The notes under the pieces: generated by a model
The model's database searches: none
Told to the model about the DNA's origin: nothing
Seen by the model: the letters and a program-made list of their open reading frames with translations, nothing else
In this document: in pieces, positions 16,407 to 25,025 of the stretch
How positions within the stretch are numbered: the stretch's first letter is position 1
Layout: each line of letters opens with the position of its first letter
Assembly (NCBI RefSeq): GCF_000964545.1
Contig: NZ_BBVD01000004.1
Coordinates: forward strand, 186,001-250,000
Source of the DNA: Comamonas thiooxydans
GTDB taxonomy: Bacteria > Pseudomonadota > Gammaproteobacteria > Burkholderiales > Burkholderiaceae_C
Direction of reading: 5' to 3'
DNA: 64,000 bases
Translations under genes and position numbers: made by a program

Positions 16407-17393
16407 GTGCCCCTGACCTTTTCACGCAAACAGTTTCTCCTGAGCGCAGCGCTGCTGGGCGCCAGCCTGGCCCTGCCGGCGGCTGCCGACAGCTTCCCCA
16501 ATCGCCCGCTCAAGCTGGTCGTGCCTTTCTCGCCCGGCGGCAACACCGATGTCGTGGCGCGCCTGGTCGGCCAGGGCCTGGCCGAGGCCCTGGGACAGCC
16601 GGTCGTGGTGGAGAACGTCCCCGGAGCCAACGGAGCCATCGGAGCCAGCCGCGTCGCGGCTGCCGCCAATGACGGCTACACCTTGCTGTTCGGCACGGCG
16701 GGCACGCAGGCCATCAATCCCAGCCTGTACCGCAATCTCAGCGAGAAAAGCCTGGACGACTTCGAGTACGTAGCTCTGGTGACCTCGATTCCCAACGTGC
16801 TGGTGGTCAACGAATCGAAAACACCGGTCAAATCGGTGGCCGAGCTGGTGAGCTCCGCGCGCGAGCGCCGCACCGGCATGAGCTATGGCTCGCCGGGCAT
16901 GGGCTCCACCGTGCATCTGTCGGGTGAGCTGCTCAAGAGCGCCGCCAAACTGGACCTGGTTCACGCGCCTTACAAGGGCAGCGCTCCGGCCCTGACCGAT
17001 CTGATCGGCGGCCAGATCGACTTCATCTTCGAGAACATCACGCCGGCGCTGCCCTTCATCCAGGGCGGCAAGCTCAAGGCGCTGGCCGTGACCTCGGCCG
17101 AGCGTCTGCCGCAGCTGCCCCAGGTTCCGACCATGAAGGAAAGCGGCTTTCCGTCCTTTGTCACCGCCACCTGGAACGGCGTGCTGGCCCCCAAGGGGAC
17201 ACCACGCGCCGTGGTCCAGCGACTTGAAGCCGCCACGCTCAAGGTGGCCAGCAGCCCCGAGTTCAAGGCCAGGGTCGCGGCCCTGGGCGGCGAACCTCGT
17301 CTGCTCGGCTCAAGCGCGTTCCGCGACTTCACGCGCACCGAGTACAAGCACTGGGGCAGCATCATCCAGGCCGCCAAGCTCGAAAAGCAGTGA
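16407..17393 (+). CDS. Bug-family tricarboxylate-binding periplasmic protein
   Basis: The 328-residue exported protein starts with GTG. A signal peptide ends near ALPAAADS, and the Bug fold follows: FPNRPLKLVVPFSPGGNTD, then GYTLLFGTAGTQAINPSL and LDLVHAPYKGSAPALTDL. Members capture carboxylates or other small acids, often without a dedicated TctAB permease nearby, as here. This is the first of three Bug proteins in the window. The ligand cannot be assigned. It converges with the MidA-type gene at 17414. Confidence 0.9.
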   Translation: MPLTFSRKQFLLSAALLGASLALPAAADSFPNRPLKLVVPFSPGGNTDVVARLVGQGLAEALGQPVVVENVPGANGAIGASRVAAAANDGYTLLFGTAGTQAINPSLYRNLSEKSLDDFEYVALVTSIPNVLVVNESKTPVKSVAELVSSARERRTGMSYGSPGMGSTVHLSGELLKSAAKLDLVHAPYKGSAPALTDLIGGQIDFIFENITPALPFIQGGKLKALAVTSAERLPQLPQVPTMKESGFPSFVTATWNGVLAPKGTPRAVVQRLEAATLKVASSPEFKARVAALGGEPRLLGSSAFRDFTRTEYKHWGSIIQAAKLEKQ

Positions 17394-17413
17394 GCTCGGC
17401 GGGCGCGCAGACG

Positions 17414-18541
17414 CTATAGCCGGTGCGTGCGGTCGCCCTGCACAAAGCCCAGCGGCATCCAGGGCTCCACGCCCTTGGACAGGGCAACAACCTTGAACAG
17501 CTCACCCATCTCGTGCTCCATGACCAGCTTGGAGGCCATGGAGCGGGCCTTGATGCCGACCGCATCGAGCTTGGGCGCAAGTCCGCAGTTGATGAGAAAG
17601 TGCGCCTGATTGGTATAGCCCAGCACGTCGAAGCCCGCATCCTGGGCCGCCACGGCGGTGCCCGTGAAATTGACGTGGGCCGTGATGTCCTTGAGGCCGA
17701 CCAGCACCAGAGGGTCGTTGTCCACCTGATGCTGGTAGTGGCAGACCAGGGTCCCCATATGGCGCTGCTCGTGGTAGTACTCGCTCTCGCCAAAGCCGTA
17801 ATCGATGAAGAAGGCGGCACCGCGAACCAGACGCTCGCCCAGGGTGTGGATAAATGCCTCGCCCTGGCGGTGGATTTCGGTCAGAAAATCATGCGGGCCA
17901 CCGATATCCACAGGCGGGCGCAGTTCGGTGGGACGGTCTTCCCAGGCAAAAGCCGCCTCATCGCCGCCTGCGCCGAGCACCACGCCGCGCTCATGCCATT
18001 GGCCTGCGGTGCGCTGCAGCAGCTGCACCGGCATGGCATCCAGCACCTCGTTGCCGATGATCACGCCCTCCATGGCGTCCGGCAGCGCATCCACCCAGCG
18101 CACCAGATGTTCGTACTTGGCCAGCGCTAGCTTCTGGCGCGCGCGCAGCATTCCCGAGAGATCGACGATGGTGTAGCGCTCGGGCAACGCACCCTGAGCC
18201 GCCAGCTCGTCGAGGATCTGCAGCGCCAGCGCGCCGGTTCCCGCGCCGAACTCCCAGATCTCGCGGGTATTCGTTTTTTGTAGCGCTTCCCGTAACTGGG
18301 ACGCCACCAACTGGCCAAAAATAGGCGAAATCTCCGGCGCCGTCACAAAGTCGCTGCCCGACTCCGGCATGGCACCGAACTTGGCCGTTTCATTGGCGTA
18401 ATAGCCCAGGCCCGGAGCATAGAGCGCCAGCTCCATGAAACGGTCGAAAGGCAGCCAGCCGCCCACGGCGGCAATCTCCTTGGCAATGCGGGATTGCAAG
18501 GCGCTCGTTAAACTTGAGGGTTCTGTCGTCACAACCCGCAT
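17414..18541 (-). CDS. SAM-dependent methyltransferase, MidA/NDUFAF7 family
   Basis: This 375-residue protein matches the family of mitochondrial NDUFAF7 (DUF185), which methylates an arginine of a complex I subunit in eukaryotes. Key blocks are RFMELALYAPGLGYY near residue 38, FVTAPEISPIFGQL, the SAM site WEFGAGTGALALQIL, and IGNEVLDAMPV. The bacterial target is not established. Its start codon is nine bases from that of the divergent short-chain reductase, so the two share regulatory space. Confidence 0.9.
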   Translation of the reverse strand: MRVVTTEPSSLTSALQSRIAKEIAAVGGWLPFDRFMELALYAPGLGYYANETAKFGAMPESGSDFVTAPEISPIFGQLVASQLREALQKTNTREIWEFGAGTGALALQILDELAAQGALPERYTIVDLSGMLRARQKLALAKYEHLVRWVDALPDAMEGVIIGNEVLDAMPVQLLQRTAGQWHERGVVLGAGGDEAAFAWEDRPTELRPPVDIGGPHDFLTEIHRQGEAFIHTLGERLVRGAAFFIDYGFGESEYYHEQRHMGTLVCHYQHQVDNDPLVLVGLKDITAHVNFTGTAVAAQDAGFDVLGYTNQAHFLINCGLAPKLDAVGIKARSMASKLVMEHEMGELFKVVALSKGVEPWMPLGFVQGDRTHRL

Positions 18542-18550
18542 TTTCCACGA

Positions 18551-19336
18551 ATGTCCTCACCCGCCCGACCACGCACAGTATTGGTGACCGGTTCCGCCCG
18601 TCGCCTTGGACGTGACATGGCCCTGGCCCTGGCCCGCGCGGGCTGGCAAGTGGCTGTGCACTATCGCGACTCCCGCGAGCAAGCCATGCAGACCGTAGCT
18701 TCCTGCGCGCAGTTGTCGGGCGACAGCGCAGCTTTTGACGCGGACTTCTTTGACGAGGAGTCGGTACGCTCGCTGGTGCCGCGTGTGGTGGAGCGCTTTG
18801 GCCGCATCGACGCCGTGGTCAATAACGCCTCGCTGTTCGAGCATGACGATGCCCAGAGCTTCAGCTATGTGGCGCTGGAAGCGCATATGCGCAGCAACAC
18901 GGGTGCGCCTATATTGCTGTCCCAGGCTCTGCACGCCCATGTGCAGGAGCGTGCGGCGGCGGGCGAAGCCTCGGCCCAGGGCGCCGTGGTCAATGTGCTG
19001 GACCAGAAGCTCTGGAACCAGAACCCCGATTTCCTGAGCTACACCCTCTCCAAGGCGGCTCTGGAAGCCGCCAACACCATGCTGGCCCTGGCGCTGGCTC
19101 CAAGCGTGCGCGTGGTGGGCGTGGCGCCGGGCCTGACGCTGACCAGCCATATGCTGAGCCAGGAAAAGTTCGAGGCCCTGCACGCCATGAGCCCGCTGGG
19201 ACGCTCCTCCTCGTCCGAGGACATTGCCGCCGCCGTGTGCTTTGCACTGGAAAACCGATCCATGACGGGCACCACCATGCTGGTCGATGGCGGCCAACAT
19301 TTACAGCGCTTCGAGCGCGATTTTTCGATGATGTGA
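18551..19336 (+). CDS. Short-chain reductase, probably pteridine reductase (FolM-like)
   Basis: The 261-residue SDR protein has a cofactor motif TGSARRLGRDMA. The arginine pair follows the pteridine reductase pattern rather than the usual TGxxxGxG. The active-site tyrosine lies in YTLSKAALEAA, and VVNNASLFEHDD is the conserved NNA block. It ends with MLVDGGQHL. It is followed 25 bases later by folB, which supports a role in dihydromonapterin or dihydrofolate reduction. The substrate is inferred from motif and context. Confidence 0.8.
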   Translation: MSSPARPRTVLVTGSARRLGRDMALALARAGWQVAVHYRDSREQAMQTVASCAQLSGDSAAFDADFFDEESVRSLVPRVVERFGRIDAVVNNASLFEHDDAQSFSYVALEAHMRSNTGAPILLSQALHAHVQERAAAGEASAQGAVVNVLDQKLWNQNPDFLSYTLSKAALEAANTMLALALAPSVRVVGVAPGLTLTSHMLSQEKFEALHAMSPLGRSSSSEDIAAAVCFALENRSMTGTTMLVDGGQHLQRFERDFSMM

Positions 19337-19361
19337 GCCCGTCGAGGCCGCACCCTTTTCC

Positions 19362-19733
19362 ATGACTTCCACTTCCGGACAACAGATTCTCACGCTCACC
19401 GGGCTGCGCTTCGACGCGAGCCTGGGGATTCTTGCGCATGAGAAACAAGAGCCTCAGCCGATCCAGGTCGACGCCGAACTCAATCTCGGCCCCCAGCCCC
19501 TGGCTCCGCGCGATGACGACATCCTCCATGTGCTGGACTACCGCAAGGTGCGCCAGATCATCATCGACGAATGCACCTCCGAGCATGTGAACCTGCTCGA
19601 GAGCCTGATCGGCAAGCTGGCCCAGCGCCTGCTGCAGCTGCCCGGCGTGCGCGGCGTGCGTGTGAAAATTGCGAAGCTGGAAATTTTTGACGACTGCGAA
19701 GTAGCCATTCGCATCGAAACCGGACAATGGTGA
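19362..19733 (+). CDS. folB: Dihydroneopterin aldolase
   Basis: FolB converts dihydroneopterin to 6-hydroxymethyl-dihydropterin in folate synthesis. The 123-residue length is typical. Visible features are GLRFDASLGILAHEKQEPQP, the VLDYRKVRQII segment and the LLESLIGKLAQRLL helix with its conserved glutamate. KIAKLEIFDDCEVAIRIE closes the fold. The stop overlaps the first possible ttcA start, so the two genes are translationally linked, and the pteridine reductase-like gene is just upstream. Confidence 0.92.
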   Translation: MTSTSGQQILTLTGLRFDASLGILAHEKQEPQPIQVDAELNLGPQPLAPRDDDILHVLDYRKVRQIIIDECTSEHVNLLESLIGKLAQRLLQLPGVRGVRVKIAKLEIFDDCEVAIRIETGQW

Positions 19734-20722
19734 ACCCCATGAATGCAGTAAACGACAACCCCTGGATTGCCGAAGAGGCAGAAGCCGCCGATGCTGCGGC
19801 CGCAGAGAACGCCAACGGCGAAGAAGCCGCCAAGCCCGGCAAGATCAAGATCGAGCGCGAACAGATCAAGCTCGAGAAGCGCCTGTGCCGCGAAGTGGGC
19901 AAGGCCATCCTCGACTACAACATGATCGAGGAAGGCGACAAGGTCATGGTCTGCATGTCCGGCGGCAAGGACAGCTACACCCTGCTCGACATTCTGCGCA
20001 AGCTGCAAAAGCGCGCGCCCGTGAAGTTCGACATCGTGGCCGTGAACCTGGACCAGAAGCAGCCCGGCTTCCCCGAGCATGTGCTGCCCGAGTACTTCCA
20101 GAGCATCGGTGTGGACTACCACATCGAGAACCAGGACACCTACAGCGTCGTCAAGCGCGTCGTGCCCGAAGGCAAGACCACCTGCGGTCTGTGCTCGCGC
20201 CTGCGCCGCGCCATCCTGTACAAGGTGGCCGACCAGCTGGGCTGCACCAAGGTGGCCCTGGGCCATCACCGCGACGACATCGTGCAGACCATGATGCTCA
20301 ACATGTTCTACGGCGGCCGCATGAAGGGCATGCCGCCCAAGCTGGTCAGCGACGACGGCAAGCATGTGGTGATCCGCCCCCTGTGCTATGTGCCCGAGAA
20401 GGACACGACGCGCTGGGCCCAGTACCAGAACTTCCCCATCATTCCCTGCAACCTCTGCGGCAGCCAGGACGGACTGCAGCGCGTGGCCGTGGGCAATATG
20501 CTGCGCGAGTGGGACAAGAAGTTCCCCGGCCGCATCGAGAGCATGTTCCGCGCCATGGGCAATATCGTGACCACCCACATGATGGACCCCCAGTTGCACG
20601 ACTTCAGGAACGCCAAGGCCACGGGCATTGCCGATCCCAACGGCGACATGGCCTTTGACCATGAAGAGCTGCCAACCATGGCCGCCCTGCCCGGCGGAGT
20701 ACAAGTGGTACAACTGTCCTGA
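19727..20722 (+). CDS. ttcA: tRNA 2-thiocytidine(32) synthetase
   Basis: TtcA thiolates cytidine 32 of several tRNAs using ATP and an iron-sulfur cluster. The PP-loop is CMSGGKDSYTLLDILRKLQ. The cluster cysteines are in the CGLCSRLRR and CNLCGSQ motifs, and ALGHHRDDIVQTMMLN is a family block. The first ATG at 19727 overlaps folB; a second at 19739 is equally likely. An acidic, alanine-rich N-terminal extension of about 40 residues precedes the core. A terminator hairpin follows. Confidence 0.95.
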   Translation: MVNPMNAVNDNPWIAEEAEAADAAAAENANGEEAAKPGKIKIEREQIKLEKRLCREVGKAILDYNMIEEGDKVMVCMSGGKDSYTLLDILRKLQKRAPVKFDIVAVNLDQKQPGFPEHVLPEYFQSIGVDYHIENQDTYSVVKRVVPEGKTTCGLCSRLRRAILYKVADQLGCTKVALGHHRDDIVQTMMLNMFYGGRMKGMPPKLVSDDGKHVVIRPLCYVPEKDTTRWAQYQNFPIIPCNLCGSQDGLQRVAVGNMLREWDKKFPGRIESMFRAMGNIVTTHMMDPQLHDFRNAKATGIADPNGDMAFDHEELPTMAALPGGVQVVQLS

Positions 20723-20761
20723 GCGGACTTTTGAACTAAAACCGGACCCTGCTGTCCAATC

Positions 20762-20784
20762 AAAGGCCCATCCCATGGGCCTTT
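20762..20784 (+). terminator. Intrinsic terminator after ttcA
   Basis: AAAGGCCCAT-CCC-ATGGGCCTTT is a perfect ten-pair stem with a three-base loop, followed by GTCGTTTT. It closes the folM-like/folB/ttcA group just before the lipoprotein gene. Confidence 0.8.
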
Positions 20785-20805
20785 GTCGTTTTCAGAGAAA
20801 TCATC

Positions 20806-21537
20806 ATGAACCTGCGCAAAACCTCCTTACGCTGGATCGGCCTTGCGGCCTTGACTGCGACGGCCCTGCTGGCCGGCTGCAGCACGGTGCGTGAGGTCAA
20901 CAGCACGGTGCAGAGCTTTTCCGCACTGAACACCATCCCCGTGCCGGCCACCTACCGGCTGGAGACCCTGCCCTCGCAGCAGAGCCAGGTGAACTTCGCG
21001 GCCGTGGAAGCCCAGGCCCAGCATGCGCTGGCCCGCGTCGGCCTGACACGCGATGACTCGCACGCCAGCCTGGTGGTGCAGATCAGCGCCATGGCACGCT
21101 ATGCGCGCGACTGGGCCAGCTGGCCCTATTACGACCCCTACTGGGGCCCGCGCTGGGGCTGGGGCATGAGCTACGGCCGCGGTTTCGGCTGGGGCTTCGG
21201 CGGCGGCATGATGTTCAACGAACCGCCGCTGGAGTATTACCGCGCCGTGAGCATCGTCATGCGCGATATCAAGACCCAGCAGATCGTCTACGAAACCTCG
21301 GCCCAGCGCCAGGATGTGTGGACCGACGACCCGGCCATCTTCGGCATTCTGTTTGATGCTGCGCTGACGGGCTTCCCCAAGCCGCCGCAGGGCCAGCGCA
21401 ATGTGCGCACCGTCATCCAGCCGCCGGCAGCGCAGCCTGCCAGCGGCGCGCCTGCAGCACCCGCACAGCCCGCCGCATCGGTCACGCCAGCCGCCCCGGC
21501 CAAGGTGGCACCGGCCACCGTGGCTCCGGCACGTTGA
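20806..21537 (+). CDS. DUF4136-type lipoprotein
   Basis: The 243-residue product has a lipoprotein signal with lipobox LLAGC, the lipidated cysteine being C25. The mature part fits DUF4136, with a central aromatic and glycine-rich run (WGPRWGWGMSYGRGFGWGFG) and the IVYETSAQRQDVW block. The last 40 residues are an alanine/proline tail of low complexity. It is probably attached to the outer membrane; the function is unknown. A terminator separates it from ttcA, so it likely has its own promoter. Confidence 0.82.
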   Translation: MNLRKTSLRWIGLAALTATALLAGCSTVREVNSTVQSFSALNTIPVPATYRLETLPSQQSQVNFAAVEAQAQHALARVGLTRDDSHASLVVQISAMARYARDWASWPYYDPYWGPRWGWGMSYGRGFGWGFGGGMMFNEPPLEYYRAVSIVMRDIKTQQIVYETSAQRQDVWTDDPAIFGILFDAALTGFPKPPQGQRNVRTVIQPPAAQPASGAPAAPAQPAASVTPAAPAKVAPATVAPAR

Positions 21538-21639
21538 TTTGCAATCTTCAACAGTTGCCGGGCCTGCCGCGTGCTAACGTGCAGCTCGCTTTGAACCAGG
21601 GCCTCCTGCCTGGGCCCTCGCCATGAAAAGGATGAAGTC

Positions 21640-22122
21640 ATGAAGAAATTTGCTCTCTCCAGCCTGCTTTGCGCCACAGTGGCTGCGGCCGCCTTCAGCG
21701 CCCATGCCAGTGGCCTCGGCGACGCCTTGCGCGGTCAGCTGGGCGGCGGCGCGGCCGAGAGCAGCTCCAGCGCTTCTGGTCTGGGCGGCATGCTCGGCGG
21801 CTCGGGAGGCTCTTCGGCACTGTCGGCCCTGGGCCTGGGCAACCTGAGCTCCGGCACGGCCAGCAATGCCGCAGGTGTCCTCACCTACTGCATGAAGAAC
21901 AACTACCTCAACGCCGACAAGGCCGCCCAGGTCAAGAATCAGCTGCTGGGCAAGCTTGGCCTGGGCCAGAAGGAAGAACCCAAGGATCAGGGCTACCAGA
22001 ACGGGCTGATGGGCATGGTCACGGGCGCCGACGGCAAGAGCTTCAGCCTGGACAAGGTCAAGAGCAACCTCAAGGAAAAGGCCTGCGACTTTGTGCTGGA
22101 CAATGCCAAATCGCTGATCTGA
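21640..22122 (+). CDS. DUF2501-type exported protein (YjjA-like)
   Basis: The 160-residue protein starts after an AAGGA ribosome site and has a signal peptide ending near FSAHAS. A glycine/serine-rich stretch of about 50 residues follows. The C-terminal half then shows NAAGVLTYCMKNNYL and KEKACDFVLDNAKSLI, which carry the two cysteines typical of the DUF2501 family. Members are small periplasmic proteins of unknown role. A strong terminator lies 60 bases downstream. Confidence 0.82.
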   Translation: MKKFALSSLLCATVAAAAFSAHASGLGDALRGQLGGGAAESSSSASGLGGMLGGSGGSSALSALGLGNLSSGTASNAAGVLTYCMKNNYLNADKAAQVKNQLLGKLGLGQKEEPKDQGYQNGLMGMVTGADGKSFSLDKVKSNLKEKACDFVLDNAKSLI

Positions 22123-22182
22123 CACCGAAAAACATGGCAGCCGGCGCTTGAAACGCAAGTGCTGGCAAGTGCTGCAATGCCC

Positions 22183-22212
22183 AAAGGCCTGCAACCGTGG
22201 TTGCAGGCCTTT
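22183..22212 (+). terminator. Intrinsic terminator after the DUF2501 gene
   Basis: AAAGGCCTGCAACC (22183-22196) and GGTTGCAGGCCTTT (22199-22212) form a 12-14 pair stem that runs into a T-tract ending near 22215. This is one of the strongest terminators in the window. Confidence 0.9.
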
Positions 22213-22343
22213 TTTCTTGCCGGCTGCGCCACGATGCAGGCCGAGCGTCGAAAAGTCTGTAACAACAGACCGGGGTACAGGCACACTTTGTTTGCAAGAC
22301 AATGACTGTTCAATAAAACAACCTACGCTGAACGAGCCAAGAC

Positions 22344-22985
22344 ATGCACGCCACGCGCATCATTGCCATCCGGCACGGAGAGACAACCTGGAATGTCGAT
22401 GGACGTATCCAGGGGCATCTGGATATCCCCTTGAACGACACCGGCCTGTGGCAGGCCGAGCAAGCGGCCCAGGCACTGGCCGACGAGAGTATTGCCGCCA
22501 TCTACAGCAGCGACCTGCAGCGTGCCCATGTCACTGCGCAGGCGATTGCCCAGAGATCCGGTGCACCTCTACACACCACCGCCGGCCTGCGCGAGCGCTG
22601 CTTCGGCGATTTCCAGGGCCGCACCTTCAAGGATGTGGAAGCCACCCAGCCCGAGGACGCCCAGCTCTGGCGCACGCGCAACCCGGCCTATGCCCCGCCC
22701 GGAGGTGGCGACTCGCTGCAGGCCTTGCGCGAACGCATCTTTGCCACCGTGGACCGGATTGCACGCAAGCATGAGGGCGAGCAGATCGTGCTGGTCGCCC
22801 ATGGCGGCGTGATGGATGTGCTCTACCGCCTGGCCACGCGCCAGGATTTCCAGACGCCACGCACCTGGGAGCTGAGCAACTGCGCCATCAATCGCCTGCT
22901 CTGGACGCCTGACGGCCTGTCTTTGGTAGGCTGGGCAGATACCGCACACCTTCAGCAAGGCAGCCGAGATGAAGCACATTCCTGA
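22344..22985 (+). CDS. Histidine phosphatase family protein
   Basis: This 213-residue cytoplasmic enzyme carries the phosphohistidine motif IIAIRHGETTWNVDGRIQGH, with H11 as nucleophile. GLRERCFGDFQG supplies the acid residue, and VLVAHGGVMDVLYR the second histidine. It resembles the GpmB/CobC branch. The substrate could be a sugar phosphate or alpha-ribazole phosphate, and the sequence does not decide. Its last 17 bases overlap the start of the aldolase-like gene, so the two are co-translated. Confidence 0.9.
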   Translation: MHATRIIAIRHGETTWNVDGRIQGHLDIPLNDTGLWQAEQAAQALADESIAAIYSSDLQRAHVTAQAIAQRSGAPLHTTAGLRERCFGDFQGRTFKDVEATQPEDAQLWRTRNPAYAPPGGGDSLQALRERIFATVDRIARKHEGEQIVLVAHGGVMDVLYRLATRQDFQTPRTWELSNCAINRLLWTPDGLSLVGWADTAHLQQGSRDEAHS

Positions 22986-24153
22986 GCATTTGCAGACCCT
23001 GGTCGGCCAGGCCGTCAAACGCATAGACACGCCCGCCCTGGTCATCGACCTGGACGCCATGGACCGCAATATCGAGCGCATGGCCCGCTTTGCCCAGCAG
23101 CATGGCGTGCTCTGGCGTCCGCATGCCAAGCTGCACAAGAGCGCGCATATCGCCCATCTGCTCGAACATGCCGGCGCCTGCGGCCACTGCGTGCAGAAGG
23201 TCAGCGAGGCCGAGGCACTGGCCCAGGGCGGCATCACCAATATCTTCATCAGCAACGAAGTCATCTCCCAGACCAAGCTGGCGCGCGTGGCGGCTCTGGC
23301 CAGGGAACTGAATGCCCAGGGCGGCCGGCTGGCCCTGGCCGTAGATTGCGAGGAAGGCATCACCCGGCTGGCGCGGGCCCTGCAGGATGCGCAGGCCGGC
23401 GATACAGCCATGGATGTGCTGGTGGAAATCAATGTCGGCCAGAACCGCTGCGGCGCAGAGCCCGGCGAAGCCGCCCTGGGCCTGGCACAGGCGATTGCAG
23501 CGCAGCCCGTGCTGCGCTTTGCGGGTCTGCAGGCTTATCACGGCGGCGCCCAACATCTGCGCAGCGCCGAGGAGCGCAAGACCGCCATCGAGCAGGTGCT
23601 CAAGCTCGTCAACCGCACGCGCCATGAGTTCGACCGCGCCGGCCTGGCCATTCCGCTGATCACGGGTGCCGGCACGGGCACCATGGTCAACGAGGCCGCC
23701 AGCGGCATCTATGGCGAAATCCAGCCCGGCTCCTTCCTCTTCATGGATGCCGACTACGCGGCCAACCAGCGCGACCCGGCCCAGCCCCTGTTCGAGCATG
23801 CGCTCTACGTCAAGACCCAGGTCATGTCGCTCAGCGGCGACCATGCCGTCTGCGACGCCGGCCACAAGGCCCATGCCATAGACTCCGGCCTGCCGAAGCT
23901 GCATGCGCTGGCGCCCGAAAATGCGCTGCGCTTTGCCAATGGCGGCGACGAGCATGGCGTGCTGCACCCCGATGCCGACGCGGGCAACCACAGCGGCTGG
24001 CTGCCCGCGCTGGGCGAGAGCCTGTGGCTGATTCCCGGCCACTGCGACCCCACGGTCAATCTGCACGACCATCTGATCGGCGTGCGCGGTGGCCGGCTCA
24101 AGGGCGTGGTCGAGCGCATCTTCACGGTCGACGGGCGCGGTGCGCTGACCTGA
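22969..24153 (+). CDS. D-threonine aldolase-like PLP enzyme
   Basis: The 394-residue protein belongs to the fold-type III family of low-specificity D-threonine aldolases and D-serine dehydratases. The PLP lysine is K54 in RPHAKLHKS. ICCQKVSEA-like CVQKVSEAEAL, NVGQNRCGAEPG and FAGLQAYHGGAQH match the Achromobacter aldolase. The metal ligands H358 and D360 lie in PGHCDPTVNLHD. It probably splits D-beta-hydroxy-amino acids to glycine and an aldehyde. It overlaps the phosphatase gene by 17 bases. Confidence 0.87.
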   Translation: MKHIPEHLQTLVGQAVKRIDTPALVIDLDAMDRNIERMARFAQQHGVLWRPHAKLHKSAHIAHLLEHAGACGHCVQKVSEAEALAQGGITNIFISNEVISQTKLARVAALARELNAQGGRLALAVDCEEGITRLARALQDAQAGDTAMDVLVEINVGQNRCGAEPGEAALGLAQAIAAQPVLRFAGLQAYHGGAQHLRSAEERKTAIEQVLKLVNRTRHEFDRAGLAIPLITGAGTGTMVNEAASGIYGEIQPGSFLFMDADYAANQRDPAQPLFEHALYVKTQVMSLSGDHAVCDAGHKAHAIDSGLPKLHALAPENALRFANGGDEHGVLHPDADAGNHSGWLPALGESLWLIPGHCDPTVNLHDHLIGVRGGRLKGVVERIFTVDGRGALT

Positions 24154-24179
24154 TTTGCTCCTGCTCCGGGCCTTGACTG

Positions 24180-24274
24180 CTATACAAACAAGAGCTTATA
24201 ACGCATTTCATACAATGATTTCAAGGCATAAACAGCCTAAACTTCATGCATGAAAGACGCCAGTAGCTCTCTTT
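24180..24274. repeat. AT-rich interspersed element between converging genes
   Basis: This stretch is markedly AT-rich compared with its surroundings. It contains AAGAGCTTATAACGC, a run of imperfect inverted segments, and ends in AGTAGCTCTCTTTTTATGA at the stop of the phosphoribosyltransferase gene. Similar AGCTCTC-(A)T ends occur near 1310, 28698 and 63686. It probably serves as transcription end for both converging genes. Confidence 0.6.
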
Positions 24275-25018
24275 TTATGAGCCTTCAGGCCACCAGCCGT
24301 CGGCGCGGCGCTCCATGCGCGGACAGTCGTAGGCCGCGACCACGGGGATGGCGCTGCCATCGGCACGCACCAATTTCTGCTGCCACTGCGCGCCCTGGCG
24401 CATGGCCACGGCAATGGCGGCCACTTCGGCGCCGCAACGCTCCAGCAGCTTGAGGCCGGACATCATGGTCGTGCCCGAGCTCACGGCATCGTCCACCACC
24501 AGCACGCGCTTGCCAGTGATCAGACTCAGCTGATTGGGGTCGATATAGAGCAGCTTGCCCTTGCCCGGCGTGGTGATGGAGCTGACGGGCTCGGAGAGCT
24601 CGTCGCGATACCAGTATTTGCGCGAGTAACCAAGCGGCACATAGCGGCTGCGACCCAGGTGGCGCGCCACCAGTGGCGCAAAAGCCAGGCCCAGCGTGGG
24701 CAGACCGACAACCACATCGAAGTCATGCGCCCCGGCGCCTTGCGCCATGTGCAACGCCAGTTGCTCGACCACTTCAATGGAAGCCTGGTTGGCAATCAGC
24801 GACGCCACGCAGCGGTCGGGGGCGGAACCATCGGCCGTGGGCATGCCGCGCAGCGGCAGCAGCAGATAGCGGCCGTCGGGCAGTCTGGCCGGATAGCTCT
24901 TCGCATAGGGTGGCAGCGGCGACTGGCTCAGCTCGGCCTCGATGACGGTGGCTTGCCAATAGTCGGTCGTGGCATCGAAGCCGGGCAGGTTCTGGCCGGA
25001 GAGGTTGATTTCACTCAT
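24275..25018 (-). CDS. Phosphoribosyltransferase family protein
   Basis: The 247-residue protein has the PRPP-binding motif RVLVVDDAVSSGTTMMSGLKLL near residue 170 and a DVVVGLPTLGLAFAPLVARHLG block, as in adenine-type phosphoribosyltransferases. The N-terminal 60 residues are an extension without recognised motif. It lies seven bases after the amidohydrolase gene and ends a three-gene minus-strand operon. It may be a purine salvage enzyme or a regulator-like relative; the base specificity is unknown. Confidence 0.82.
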   Translation of the reverse strand: MSEINLSGQNLPGFDATTDYWQATVIEAELSQSPLPPYAKSYPARLPDGRYLLLPLRGMPTADGSAPDRCVASLIANQASIEVVEQLALHMAQGAGAHDFDVVVGLPTLGLAFAPLVARHLGRSRYVPLGYSRKYWYRDELSEPVSSITTPGKGKLLYIDPNQLSLITGKRVLVVDDAVSSGTTMMSGLKLLERCGAEVAAIAVAMRQGAQWQQKLVRADGSAIPVVAAYDCPRMERRADGWWPEGS

Positions 25019-25025
25019 ACAAAAC

